From Stenotrophomonas nitritireducens (GTDB lineage Bacteria; Pseudomonadota; Gammaproteobacteria; Xanthomonadales; Xanthomonadaceae), in NCBI RefSeq assembly GCF_001700965.1, contig NZ_CP016756.1:186001-250000 (forward strand): a DNA stretch of 64,000 nt, in the 5' to 3' direction. A model generated the notes under the pieces. The model was not told the DNA's origin. It saw nothing but the letters and a program-made list of their open reading frames with translations, and did no database searches. Below are positions 15,780 to 24,605 of the stretch, piece by piece; position 1 is the first letter of the stretch, and each line of letters starts with the position of its first letter. The position numbers and the translations under genes were made by a program.

Positions 15780-16148
15780 ATGGGCTCACTCGAAGGTACG
15801 AGGGTGCTGGTCGTGGAGAACGACGAGTTGAACGCCATGCTGCTGCAGATGCAGCTGGAGATCGAAGGCATGCAGGTGGGCGGCGTCGCCGCCTCGGTCA
15901 GCGCTGCGCTGAAGATGATCGATGAGCTGCAGCCGCAGGTGGTGTTTCTCGACTATTGGCTGGCAAGCAATGAAAACAGCACCGCCGTTGCCGAATGCCT
16001 GAGGCAACGCGGCACGCCGTTCCTTGTTGCGACCGGGATGGATATCGATCAACTGCCTGACGTATTCGATGCGGGGGTAAAGCTCTCCAAGCCCTACACC
16101 AGCAGCGACCTGAGCCAGGCGCTGCAGCGCGCTCTTGCTCCGGCCTGA
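15780..16148 (+). CDS. stand-alone receiver-domain response regulator
   Basis: The 122-residue protein is a receiver domain only (VLVVENDELNAMLLQMQLE, acceptor D58 in VVFLDYWLA, K in KLSKPY). The acidic pair is E13/D15-like instead of DD. It has no output domain, so it would act by protein contact or as a phosphate sink. AAAGGGGC precedes the ATG at 15780, which is preferred to the in-frame ATG at 15741. No kinase is adjacent. The sequence resembles receivers associated with HWE/HisKA2-type kinases; partner unknown. Confidence 0.85.
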   Translation: MGSLEGTRVLVVENDELNAMLLQMQLEIEGMQVGGVAASVSAALKMIDELQPQVVFLDYWLASNENSTAVAECLRQRGTPFLVATGMDIDQLPDVFDAGVKLSKPYTSSDLSQALQRALAPA

Positions 16149-16170
16149 GCGAGCCGCCCGTATTCTGAAT

Positions 16171-16269
16171 TTGTGGCAGCGGCGTCAGCCGCGAAGCAGA
16201 TACATCATCGGGCCGTATGGCGCCCGGTAATTCAGCATTGTCTGCTTCGCGGCTTACGCCGCTCCTACA
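16171..16269. repeat. REP pair (AGCGGCGTCAGCCGCG family)
   Basis: Two inverted REP units (AGCGGCGTCAGCCGCGAAGC and its complement variant CTTCGCGGCTTACGCCGC) about 60 bp apart form a large hairpin between a plus-strand gene and the convergent tex gene. It is one member of a family found repeatedly in this window. Confidence 0.85.
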
Positions 16270-16285
16270 CCCACACTGCTCTGAC

Positions 16286-18697
16286 TCAGCTGCCGCGCTT
16301 GGCCCGTGCGAACGCATCGGCCAATGCACTATTGGCCGGTGCCGCAGCCGCTGCCGGTCGGCCGCCAGCATTGCCCGCACTACGCTGGCCGCGCTGATCC
16401 CTGTCGCGCCCGCCGCCAGCACCACGTCCCGGCCCTGCACCCCGCTCGTCACGCTCGGGCTTTTTCGCCGGTGCCGGCGCATCTTCCAGGCGCCGGGTCA
16501 GGGCAATGCGCTTGCGTGGCACATCCACTTCCAGCACCTTGACTTTGACGATATCGCCGGCCTTGACCACATCGCGCGGGTCTTTGACGAACGTATCGGA
16601 CAACGCCGAGATATGGATCAGGCCATCCTGGTGCACGCCGATATCAACGAAGGCACCGAACGCGGCAACGTTGCTGACCACGCCTTCCAGGATCATGCCT
16701 TCGCGCAGGTCCTTGATGTCCTCGACGCCCTCGGCGAAGCGCGCGGCCTTGAACTCAGGGCGCGGGTCGCGGCCGGGCTTTTCCATTTCCTTGAGAATGT
16801 CGCGTACGGTGGGCACGCCGAACTTGTCATCGGTGAACTGCTCGGCTTTCAGGGTGCGCAGGTAGCTGCCATCGCCGAGCAATGCCTTGATCGGCCGCGC
16901 CGCCGCCGCAACGATACGCTCCACCACCGGGTAGGCTTCCGGATGCACCGCTGATGCGTCCAATGGCTCATCACCATCGGCGATGCGCAGGAAGCCGGCG
17001 CATTGCTCGAAGGTCTTTTCGCCAAGGCGCGACACCTTGAGCAGATCCTTGCGGCGCTTGAACGGGCCGTTTTCGTCGCGGTGACGGACGATGTTCTCGG
17101 CCACCGTGGATGACAGGCCGGACACGCGCGTCAACAGCGCCGCCGATGCGGTGTTCACGAATACGCCCACCGCGTTGACGCAATCCTCCACGCGTGCGTC
17201 GAGCGCCTTGGCCAGGCGGAACTGATCCACGTCATGCTGGTACTGGCCCACGCCAATGGCCTTGGGCTCGATCTTGACCAGTTCGGCCAGCGGATCCTGC
17301 AACCGGCGTGCGATGGAGACCGCGCCGCGCAGCGAGACATCCAGCGACGGAAACTCCTTGGCGGCGAACTCCGAAGCCGAGTACACCGAGGCACCGGCCT
17401 CGCTGACCACAACCTTCTGCAGTTTGGGATTGGCACAGGCGGCGATGGCCTCGCCTGCCAGTTTGTCGGTTTCGCGGCTGGCGGTGCCGTTGCCGATCGC
17501 GATCAGTTCCACGTTGTGCTTGATGCACAGCTGCTTGATCGTCTGCAGCGACTGCTCCCATTGCCGGCGGGGCTCATGCGGATACACCGTATCGGTGGCC
17601 AGCAGCTTGCCGGTGGCATCGACCACGGCAATCTTGCAGCCGGTGCGGATGCCTGGATCCAGCCCCAGCACGGCCTTCGGGCCAGCGGGTGCGGCCAGCA
17701 TCAGGTCCTTGAGGTTGTCGCCGAACACCGCGATCGCCTCGGCTTCAGCCTTCTCGCGGGCCTGGTTGAACAGGTCCAGCAATAGATGCATATGCAGCTT
17801 GGCGCGCCAGGTCAGCCGGCACGCATCCAGCAACCAGCGATCGGCCGGGCGGTCCTTGTTGGCAATGCCGGCACTGCGCGCGACCCGGCCTTCTGCGTAT
17901 TGATGGCCGGCTTCCGCATCAGTGCCCGGGTCCAGCTCCAGGAACAGGAACTCTTCACGACGCGCTCGGAACAGAGCCAGCAAGCGGTGCGAGGGAATCC
18001 TGGCCAGCGACTCGGCATGGTCGAAGTAATCGCGGTATTTGGCGCCCTCCGCTTCCTTGCCCTCGGCAATGCGGGCGCGGATGACGCCGTTGTCGGCCAA
18101 CCAGCTGCGCAGTTCGCCGACCAAGGCAGCGTCCTCGCCCCAGCGCTCCATCAGGATTGCGCGTGCACCTTCCAATGCCGCCTTGGTATCGGCAACACCC
18201 TTGTCGGCATCAACGAAACCAGCCGCGAAGACCTGCGGGTCCAGCATGGGATCGTTGAGCAGGCCGTCGGCCAAGGGTTCCAGACCTGCCTCGCGCGCAA
18301 TCTGCGCACGCGTGCGGCGTTTGGGCTTGTAAGGCAGGTAAAGATCTTCCAGCCGCGATTTGGTATCAGCGGCCATGATCTCGGCACGCAGCCCGTCATT
18401 GAGCTTGCCCTGCTCTTCAATACTGGCCAGCACCGTACTGCGGCGGTCTTCCAGCTCGCGCAGGTAGCTGAGCCGGGTTTCAAGATTACGCAACTGGGTG
18501 TCGTCCAGGCCGCCGGTCACTTCCTTGCGGTAGCGGGCAATGAACGGGACGCTGGCGCCTTCATCCAGCAATGCGATGGCGGCCTTGGCCTGGGCGGACT
18601 GTGCGCCGATCTCGTCGGCGATTGTCTGCGCGATCTGCTGCGCGAGCTTGATGTCTTGCATTGCCGGTGCGGTAGCCACGGTGACGGGAGCTGCCAT
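16286..18697 (-). CDS. tex: Tex-family RNA-binding transcription accessory protein
   Basis: The 803-residue protein has the Tex layout: an N-terminal helical region ([20 protein letters not shown]), the conserved [20 protein letters not shown], a YqgF-like nuclease fold ([18 protein letters not shown]), a helix-hairpin-helix region ([18 protein letters not shown]) and an S1 domain ([20 protein letters not shown]) near 655-725. The final 65 residues form an Arg/Gly/Ala-rich tail. Tex binds RNA and RNA polymerase and affects expression of stress and virulence genes in several bacteria. The ATG at 18697 may be replaced by one at 18661 (MQDIKLAQQ), the usual Tex start. Length is normal. Confidence 0.95.
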   Translation of the reverse strand: MAAPVTVATAPAMQDIKLAQQIAQTIADEIGAQSAQAKAAIALLDEGASVPFIARYRKEVTGGLDDTQLRNLETRLSYLRELEDRRSTVLASIEEQGKLNDGLRAEIMAADTKSRLEDLYLPYKPKRRTRAQIAREAGLEPLADGLLNDPMLDPQVFAAGFVDADKGVADTKAALEGARAILMERWGEDAALVGELRSWLADNGVIRARIAEGKEAEGAKYRDYFDHAESLARIPSHRLLALFRARREEFLFLELDPGTDAEAGHQYAEGRVARSAGIANKDRPADRWLLDACRLTWRAKLHMHLLLDLFNQAREKAEAEAIAVFGDNLKDLMLAAPAGPKAVLGLDPGIRTGCKIAVVDATGKLLATDTVYPHEPRRQWEQSLQTIKQLCIKHNVELIAIGNGTASRETDKLAGEAIAACANPKLQKVVVSEAGASVYSASEFAAKEFPSLDVSLRGAVSIARRLQDPLAELVKIEPKAIGVGQYQHDVDQFRLAKALDARVEDCVNAVGVFVNTASAALLTRVSGLSSTVAENIVRHRDENGPFKRRKDLLKVSRLGEKTFEQCAGFLRIADGDEPLDASAVHPEAYPVVERIVAAAARPIKALLGDGSYLRTLKAEQFTDDKFGVPTVRDILKEMEKPGRDPRPEFKAARFAEGVEDIKDLREGMILEGVVSNVAAFGAFVDIGVHQDGLIHISALSDTFVKDPRDVVKAGDIVKVKVLEVDVPRKRIALTRRLEDAPAPAKKPERDERGAGPGRGAGGGRDRDQRGQRSAGNAGGRPAAAAAPANSALADAFARAKRGS

Positions 18698-18775
18698 TCT
18701 GGCAATGCGCGGGGCTGGGGGAAAGCCGTTGACAGCACGCGCCGGACCTGTCGCCCGACGCGTGCGCCTGAATAC

Positions 18776-18991
18776 TCAGGCCAGGTGTTGGTTCAGCCGC
18801 TGGCTGGCGATATCCTCACGCAGGTCTTCCAGCACCATGACGCGCATCGGCACCCTGCCGCTCACGCTCATCATCCGCTCGACGTAAATTTCCGGGCCAT
18901 GCTCGGTATCTGCGCGGGTTTTGCTGAAGCCGTAGGGCAACACACCCTTATCGCCATCCTTGCTGCCACCGATATAAAGAACAATTGCCAT
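18776..18991 (-). CDS. small hypothetical protein
   Basis: The 71-residue product (MAIVLYIGGSKDGDKGVLPYG ...) has a beta-strand-like N-terminus and a charged C-terminal helix (VLEDLREDIASQRLNQHLA). AGGAG lies 11 nt upstream of the ATG at 18991; an in-frame extension to 19045 is less likely. It is upstream of tex on the same strand, about 80 bp apart. No domain recognised. Confidence 0.65.
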   Translation of the reverse strand: MAIVLYIGGSKDGDKGVLPYGFSKTRADTEHGPEIYVERMMSVSGRVPMRVMVLEDLREDIASQRLNQHLA

Positions 18992-19113
18992 GGTGGGTCG
19001 TACTCCTGTTGGATCTGTAACAGGCGCAACGATACGCGGGCACACGTTACAGAGCTGTACACAAAAGGTTGGCGTTTGATGTCAGTGTTCAGCACACCGC
19101 CATCACAACCTTT

Positions 19114-19560
19114 TCAGTTGCGTGTAGGCCACCAACCACGGCCCTGCATCGCGTAGCGATCCGCTGCGCGCTCGAACGGATTGCGCACGCTCACACCACC
19201 GCACAACAGGTACACCGGCAGAAACAGCGGCCCCAATACGAGATATTGAAAGACATGCGCACGCTCGTGGTCCCCCAGCCGCACGCGCGGATGCTCGCAG
19301 CGCCCGGCGCGGTGTTCGTAGGTCATGCACAGGCCGTCCAGATCGTCGCCGGTATGCAGGATCACCATGCCGAACGTGATTGCGCCGCCCGGCCCCCACG
19401 GCCAGCGCCTGAATACCAGCGCGCATTCACTGCTGCTCCACTGCGCGCGCGCGCCGGCAAAGTACCCCAGTCCACCGGCAATCAATCCGATCAAGGTATT
19501 GGGCGAGGTCCACACACCGCCAACGATGCGCAGCCACAGTGGCGGCATTGCCAGCTGCAT
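19114..19560 (-). CDS. membrane protein with HExxH motif, putative metalloprotease-like
   Basis: The 148-residue protein has hydrophobic segments near 21-36 and 104-121, and between them HERAH (H98, E99, H102), the zinc-binding HExxH pattern, with an acidic segment downstream (NPFERAADRYAMQ) that could give a third ligand. I know of unannotated families with HERAH-FLP-NPFE layout but not their function. The ATG at 19560 shares a base with the stop of a 14-codon mini-ORF (19604-19560), whose own ATG overlaps the stop of the DUF5329 gene. This supports the start and coupling to the phaE-phaC operon. Catalysis is not proven by the motif alone. Confidence 0.7.
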   Translation of the reverse strand: MQLAMPPLWLRIVGGVWTSPNTLIGLIAGGLGYFAGARAQWSSSECALVFRRWPWGPGGAITFGMVILHTGDDLDGLCMTYEHRAGRCEHPRVRLGDHERAHVFQYLVLGPLFLPVYLLCGGVSVRNPFERAADRYAMQGRGWWPTRN

Positions 19561-19603
19561 CAGCGGGCGGCCCGCAACACCCATCGGTCGCACGTGCGCT
19601 GCA

Positions 19604-19978
19604 TCAGCCTGCCGGCGCGCGCAGGCGTCGCAGCTGCTGCAGGAACCAGGCCGAGGCGTCCTGCTCGGGCACGCCCGCACAGGCAACCCGATAGGCCTTG
19701 CCACTCATGCTGCTGCGGCTGGCGGCACGGTCGATGAACTGCTCGCTGCTGTCGACCATGTCGCGCTTGAGCAGATAGTCGTACTTGCGTTGCAGGTGGG
19801 CACGCGCAGCCGGCGCTTCATACCAGCTGCCGTTGCGCTGGAAGCGGCAACCCGAGCTTTCCAGCGCCTGCATCAAGCCGGTGATCTCGCGCTGGGTTGC
19901 GGCACCGGGTGCGGCGCTGGCCGGTACTGCAATGGCAGCCAGTGCACCCGCGAGCAACAGATTGCAGAGTTTTCTCAT
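19604..19978 (-). CDS. DUF5329 family exported protein
   Basis: The 124-residue protein has a signal peptide ending ASA (about 1-22), then EITGLMQALESSGCRFQRNG, AHLQRKYDYLLKRD and a late cysteine (RVACAGVP), the pattern I associate with DUF5329. Function unknown; periplasmic. Its ATG overlaps the phaC stop by 4 bp (ATGA), so it is probably translationally coupled to the PHA synthase genes. Its TGA overlaps the ATG of a mini-ORF that leads into the HExxH gene. Confidence 0.8.
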   Translation of the reverse strand: MRKLCNLLLAGALAAIAVPASAAPGAATQREITGLMQALESSGCRFQRNGSWYEAPAARAHLQRKYDYLLKRDMVDSSEQFIDRAASRSSMSGKAYRVACAGVPEQDASAWFLQQLRRLRAPAG

Positions 19979-21042
19979 GCGCGTTCGCTCAACCAGTCAT
20001 TGATGGCGCCGGGCACCTCGCGCTGCGCGCGGCCGGAAACATAGATGCCGATATGGCCGCCACGGAACCCCAGCTCGGTGTAGTCCGCGCTGCCCACCTG
20101 CCCCTGCATCGCGCGCGATGCAGCCGGCGGCACCAGATGATCCTGTTCGGCATAGATGTTCAGGATCGGCATGCGCAGCTGTGCCAGGTCCACCGGCTCC
20201 TCGCCAATGCGGATGCTGCCCTGCATCAGCCCATTGTGCTGATAGAACTGTTTGACGAACTGGCGGAACGCCTCGCCGGCAAGGTCGGGCGAATCGAAGA
20301 TCCACTTCTCCATGCGCAGGAAATCTTCCAGCGCCTGCTTGTCGTCGAGGATGTCCATCAAGCCAACGTATTTCTGCACGTTCAAACGGAATGGCTTGAG
20401 CATCAGGTAACTGGCATTCATCAGATCGGCCGGGATGTTGCCCAGCGTATCGACGAACAGATCGACGTCCACATGTCGTGCCCACTGCGACAACATGTTG
20501 TCGGCGGTATGGAAATCCACCGGCGTGACCATCGTGATCAGGTTCTGCACCTTGTGTGGACGCAGTGCGCTGTAGCACAGCGCGAACACGCCTCCCTGGC
20601 AGATGCCAAGCAGGTTTACCGGCGCACCGTTGCGCTGCGCGCGCAGGTGATCGACCGCACCGTCGACATAGCGCAGCAGATAGTCTTCCAGGGTCAGGAA
20701 GCGCTCTGAACGGTCCGGGTAGCCCCAGTCCAGCACATACACGTCCTGACCCAAGGCCAACAGCTTCTGCACCAGCGAACGGCCATCCTGCAGGTCCACC
20801 ATGTACGGCCGGTTGACCAGCGCGTAGACGATCAGCAACGGCGGTTGCCCGGCCTTGGCGTTGTCGCTGACAAAGCGGTACAGCTTGACCTTGCCATCGC
20901 TCCACACTTCCTGGCGCTCGGTGACGCCGTAATCCACGTCCTCCACGCCGGGCAGCAGCTTCAGGCCATCAACCAGCTTGCGCTGCCATTGCAGGGTTTC
21001 CTGCAGCAGATCATCGTTGCCAAACCCGAGCGGACCTTTCAT
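19975..21042 (-). CDS. phaC: class III poly(3-hydroxyalkanoate) synthase, PhaC subunit
   Basis: The 355-residue alpha/beta-hydrolase-type polymerase links hydroxyacyl-CoA into polyhydroxyalkanoate on granules. The lipase-like box GICQGG has nucleophile C148, with D301 (AEQDHLVPP) and H330 (RGGHIGIYV) completing the triad. The length of about 355 and the PhaE partner upstream mark it as class III, not class I (about 590). It overlaps phaE by 4 bp (ATGA) and the following DUF5329 gene by 4 bp. Confidence 0.96.
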   Translation of the reverse strand: MKGPLGFGNDDLLQETLQWQRKLVDGLKLLPGVEDVDYGVTERQEVWSDGKVKLYRFVSDNAKAGQPPLLIVYALVNRPYMVDLQDGRSLVQKLLALGQDVYVLDWGYPDRSERFLTLEDYLLRYVDGAVDHLRAQRNGAPVNLLGICQGGVFALCYSALRPHKVQNLITMVTPVDFHTADNMLSQWARHVDVDLFVDTLGNIPADLMNASYLMLKPFRLNVQKYVGLMDILDDKQALEDFLRMEKWIFDSPDLAGEAFRQFVKQFYQHNGLMQGSIRIGEEPVDLAQLRMPILNIYAEQDHLVPPAASRAMQGQVGSADYTELGFRGGHIGIYVSGRAQREVPGAINDWLSERA

Positions 21043-22184
21043 TTCGCTCTCCGGCCACGCGCCGAAGCGGGTTTTGCGGCGGCCTTGTTCCTGATGACTG
21101 GCTTCTTGACGGCCGGCTTCTTGACGCCTGGCTTTCCGGTCGCGGCCGTTGTACCCGCAGGCTTGCGTGCGGCCGCCTTGGCGGCATTCTTTGCGGCAGC
21201 CTTCGCTGGCGCTGTGGCAGCAGCTGCCTCCGCGCGTTTGGCAGCGCCAGCGCGCTTTGTCGGCGCACGTTCCACAGCGCTGGCCGCTGCGGGCGCAGGC
21301 TGCTGGGCCATGGCAATCAGCCGCCGCACCTGCCGCTCCAACTCGGCAATCCGCTTGTGCGCGGCATCCATTTCAGTTCGGGTAGGCATGCCCATGGCAT
21401 CGCAGGCACGCTCCAGCTCGCTCTGCGAGGCGGCGCGCAAACGCATCTGGGCGTTAGCCAACTCGCCATATATGCGCTGGAAGTCGTCGGACAGCGCCAC
21501 CTTGGCATAGGCCTCTTCGGCCGCGTCGATCCACAGGTCGAACATCGCCCGCGCGCTGGTCAACTGGCTGCCCGGCACCTCATGCTCGGCCAGCTTGGCT
21601 TCGAAACGCTTGAATGCGTCGTCCAGCACCCCACGGATCGTATCCACATAGGCTTCGGCGCGCGCCTGGTATGCCTGCTGGGTTTTCAACAAGGCCTGCC
21701 AGCGCGCCTGATGCTCACGGCCCGGGCCGAATGCTGGAGCGTTCAACCAATCGCCACCGCCAAAACCACTCTGCGCGGCCTTGGCGAACTCGCGAAGCCA
21801 AGGCTGATCGTTCAATGCATTGCCGCCACGCGCTGCGCCCAGCATCCACTGCAACAGCTCATCGCCCTGCCCGGCCTGCACCGCCTCGCGCCACGCCGCA
21901 GCCACTTCCGCCGCTGTGGTGTCACGGCCGGCAAAGCGAGCGGCAACCTGCTGCATCATGCCCAGCCAATCGCCTGCCTGGTGCTGGAAACGGGCACCCA
22001 GCGCCTGGACTTCGGGCGGGGTGTCGGTGCTGACCAGGCGGGTCCACTGGGCGATGCTTTCACGCCAGGGAAAATCGGCGCCTGCCGCCGCGCCCGGGCC
22101 CTGCATGGCCTGTGACCACGCCTCCCAGTAGCCGCGCATGCTGGCTTCAAAATCCGCGTTGTCGTTGTTGCCTGCCGCCGCCAT
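21039..22184 (-). CDS. phaE: class III PHA synthase, PhaE subunit
   Basis: The 381-residue partner of PhaC stimulates the synthase and has no catalytic motif. Helical regions (YWEAWSQAMQ; FDLWIDAAEEAYAKVALSDDFQRIYGEL) match PhaE, and a coiled-coil-like segment near 270-295 (RIAELERQVRRLIA) is followed by an unusual Lys/Ala/Pro-rich tail of about 75 residues (histone H1-like, AKAAAKNAAKAA). Such tails resemble PhaF/PHA-associated nucleoid proteins and could bind DNA or granules; that is inference. First gene of a coupled operon. Confidence 0.9.
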   Translation of the reverse strand: MAAAGNNDNADFEASMRGYWEAWSQAMQGPGAAAGADFPWRESIAQWTRLVSTDTPPEVQALGARFQHQAGDWLGMMQQVAARFAGRDTTAAEVAAAWREAVQAGQGDELLQWMLGAARGGNALNDQPWLREFAKAAQSGFGGGDWLNAPAFGPGREHQARWQALLKTQQAYQARAEAYVDTIRGVLDDAFKRFEAKLAEHEVPGSQLTSARAMFDLWIDAAEEAYAKVALSDDFQRIYGELANAQMRLRAASQSELERACDAMGMPTRTEMDAAHKRIAELERQVRRLIAMAQQPAPAAASAVERAPTKRAGAAKRAEAAAATAPAKAAAKNAAKAAARKPAGTTAATGKPGVKKPAVKKPVIRNKAAAKPASARGRRAK

Positions 22185-22238
22185 TGCTCTACTCCCCGAA
22201 TACCCGGCGATGATAGCAATGCGGCCGGCCTGCCGGCG

Positions 22239-22853
22239 TCAGGGCTTGGGAATGCGCAGGGTCTTGCTGATCATCAGCGAGCCGGACAGCGCAAACAGCA
22301 GCACCAGCGGATGCAACTGCCACGGGCCCAGCTGCCAGCTGCCACCCCACAACGCCGGGCCAATCGCATTGAAATGGGCCGCCAGCGCCAGCACGATCAC
22401 CAGCGCCAGGCTGGTGGGAATTGGCGTGCCCTCGAAGTACGGCACCTTGTCCGATTCGCCGGCGATCTCTTCGGCGGTGACGTTGTAGCGGGCCAGGCGG
22501 CTGACGCCGCAGCAGACGAAATAGCTCAATATCAGCCAGTCCCAGCCGCCCTGCATGCCACAGGCATAGGCCAGCGCGGCCGGCGCCACGCCAAAGGAGA
22601 TGATGTCGGCCAGCGAATCCAGCTCGCGCCCCAGCGTGGAGGAGGACTGCCGCCAGCGCGCTACCCGCCCGTCCAGCGCGTCGAAGATGAAGGCCAGTGG
22701 AATCAGCGCCATGCCGAACATCAGAAAGCCGCGCTGGCCGTCCTGCAGGAAGCGCATTGCCGCGAACACCGCGCCGGTGCCGCAGAACGCGTTGCCGAGG
22801 GTGAACCAATCCGCAAGCTGGAACTCACGGAGCATCGAGAAATGGCGTTTCAT
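22239..22853 (-). CDS. pssA: CDP-diacylglycerol--serine O-phosphatidyltransferase
   Basis: The 204-residue membrane enzyme makes phosphatidylserine, the precursor of phosphatidylethanolamine, from CDP-DAG and serine. The CDP-alcohol phosphotransferase signature is intact: D58-x2-D61-G62-x2-A65-R66-x8-G75-x3-D79-x3-D83. Several hydrophobic helices and the PssA-type N-terminus (LADWFTLGNAFCGTGAVF) are seen. An in-frame ATG lies 18 nt after the start. It is upstream of phaE by 55 bp on the same strand, possibly cotranscribed. Confidence 0.93.
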   Translation of the reverse strand: MKRHFSMLREFQLADWFTLGNAFCGTGAVFAAMRFLQDGQRGFLMFGMALIPLAFIFDALDGRVARWRQSSSTLGRELDSLADIISFGVAPAALAYACGMQGGWDWLILSYFVCCGVSRLARYNVTAEEIAGESDKVPYFEGTPIPTSLALVIVLALAAHFNAIGPALWGGSWQLGPWQLHPLVLLFALSGSLMISKTLRIPKP

Positions 22854-23050
22854 GGGAACTCACGGTGCGTTGACCAGCACAGGGTACCGCGCGCACCTGA
22901 ATCGTGGACAGTACAGGCGCCTGTCGGCCCGCACAGGCTGCGGGCTGCGCCTGCAGCAACAGGATGCGTGCGGCGCCATTCGTCGGCCGAACACCTGTGC
23001 GTCCAACGGATGCCACGGCAGGCGCATTAAGCGCCGCCCGATGGCTGGCG

Positions 23051-23539
23051 TTACAGCCGGGTATAGCTCCACGACTGCATCCGTCCGTCGCGGTAAGGCA
23101 TCACACCATGGAACGGGCGCGGGTCCTGGTCGAACACCAGCGGCAGGAAATGCCGGTCGCCTTCCCATAGCGGCAGCGAGTCGAGCTGATCCACAGCCAC
23201 CCATTCCAGCGTGCCTTCCCGGTTCACTTCCATCGGCGTGCCGGTGTAGTCGTCGATGACGAAGATGAAGGCGAACCAGTCCTCGCCGTTCTTGCCGAAG
23301 CCCGGCCAGCTGATGCTGCCGCGCAGGCGGGTGGTGCCGCACTCGATGCCGGCCTCTTCGCGGATCTCGCGATGCATGCAGGCGAGAATGTCCTCGTCGG
23401 TTTCCATCTTGCCGCCCAGCCCGTTGTACTTGCCCAGGTGCATGTCGCCGGGGCGGGTGTTGCGGTGGATCATCAAGGCCTTGCTGCCGTCGGCGGACAA
23501 GACATAGCCGAGCGTGGCCATAATCGGGGTGTACGGCAT
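23051..23539 (-). CDS. Nudix hydrolase (MutT/8-oxo-dGTPase-like)
   Basis: The 162-residue protein has a complete Nudix box (G-x5-E-x7-REUxEExGU) at residues 43-65, ending REIREEAGI. The N-terminal context (ATLGYVLSADGSKALMIHRN, KYNGLGGKMETDED) resembles 8-oxo-dGTP/MutT-type enzymes of gammaproteobacteria. It hydrolyses a nucleoside diphosphate derivative; the exact substrate cannot be read. Next to a DUF1249 gene on the same strand. Confidence 0.93.
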   Translation of the reverse strand: MPYTPIMATLGYVLSADGSKALMIHRNTRPGDMHLGKYNGLGGKMETDEDILACMHREIREEAGIECGTTRLRGSISWPGFGKNGEDWFAFIFVIDDYTGTPMEVNREGTLEWVAVDQLDSLPLWEGDRHFLPLVFDQDPRPFHGVMPYRDGRMQSWSYTRL

Positions 23540-23593
23540 AGCGACAACCGGAACCAGAGGGGCGTGCAGTATGACCGATGCGCGGCGCGCGCC

Positions 23594-24100
23594 TCAGCCT
23601 GGCAACACGTCCATGCGCCGCATCGGCACCACGGTGTCGTCCACTCGCCGCAGCGTGGCTACGCTGTGGCCGCGTTCGGCCAGGTAGTCCAGCCACTTGC
23701 CGAGGAAGGTATTCATGCGCATGCGATGGCTGATCAGGGCCTCCGGTGGCGGATACATGCCCATCACGTCCTGCCAGCGCCTGCCCACATAGCAATGTGT
23801 GGTTTCGGCCTGGCGTGCGTCGCGGTACAGGCGCACATACGCCGAAGGATCGGGCTCACCGGTGACAGGGTCACACAGGTCATAGGTCAAGCGCAGCTCC
23901 ACCGTGTAACGGTGGCATTCGATCACGTCCAAGCGCAGGTCCAGGCCATCGCCGATGCTGGACAGGTGGCTGCCCACATGCAGCCGGTCCGGCGCGAACA
24001 GGCGCATCAGGTGGTCATGGTTTTCCGCATACAAGCCCATCAGCCAGCTCAGCCGGCTGAGCCTGGGGATGCGATCAATGCGGGAAAGTGCGCCTGCCAT
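23594..24100 (-). CDS. DUF1249 (YqiB-like) protein
   Basis: From the ATG at 24100 the 168-residue protein has features I associate with DUF1249: LSWLMGLYAENHDHLMRLF, DLRLDVIECHRYTVELRLTY, DPSAYVRLYRDARQAE, and a C-terminal RMNTFLGKWLDYLAERGH. It looks cytosolic, with unknown function. In enterobacteria the homologue yqiB lies next to the Nudix gene nudF; here a different Nudix gene follows by 55 bp, a similar pairing. The frame also allows a TTG start at 24139. Confidence 0.8.
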   Translation of the reverse strand: MAGALSRIDRIPRLSRLSWLMGLYAENHDHLMRLFAPDRLHVGSHLSSIGDGLDLRLDVIECHRYTVELRLTYDLCDPVTGEPDPSAYVRLYRDARQAETTHCYVGRRWQDVMGMYPPPEALISHRMRMNTFLGKWLDYLAERGHSVATLRRVDDTVVPMRRMDVLPG

Positions 24101-24139
24101 TGCCTGATCGTACACGCCGGGGCGTGTCGGGCGCAGCAA

Positions 24140-24605
24140 CGACGATCAGCAGCGCCCGGTTGTGGTGCCGAGCCATGCTCGGCAGGGGCTCTACCAATGA
24201 CCCAAAAAAATGGTGTAGGAGCGGCGTAAGCCGCGAAGCCTGCGTCAATCAAGCCGCCGGACCAGCTGCAATTCCAGAGAACCATCAGCTTCGCGGCTTA
24301 TGCCGCTTCCACACCGCAAATCCAAGGCCAATCTGGGTTTACCTGTAGAGCCTCTGCCGAGCATGGCTCGGCACTACCGATGACCTAAAGACCCGAAGAC
24401 GTTGTGGGAGCGGCATAAGCCGCGACGCCTGCATCAATCAAGCCGCTGGACCAGCTGCAATTTCAGAGAACCATCAGCTTCGCGGCTTATGCCGCGCCCA
24501 CAAGGCAAATCCGAGGTCAATCTGGGTTTACCGGTAACGCCTTCGCCGAGCATGGCTCGGCACTACCGGTGATCCAAGGACCTGAAGAAGTGCAGTGACC
24601 CTGGC
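24140..24605. repeat. REP/SMAG-rich intergenic region with a 187-bp tandem duplication
   Basis: SMAG-like palindromes lie at 24162-24186, 24355-24377 and 24545-24566. Two large inverted REP pairs lie at 24214-24313 and 24402-24503. The second REP-SMAG block repeats the first with about 187-bp offset (shared GACCAGCTGCAAT, CAGAGAACCATCAGCTTCGC, CAATCTGGGTTTACC). No gene is present. Confidence 0.85.

Noticed and set aside
22860..23795. Minus-strand frame of 311 codons covering the Nudix gene
   Set aside because: Overlaps the Nudix gene in another frame; no motif, Arg/His-rich shadow composition.
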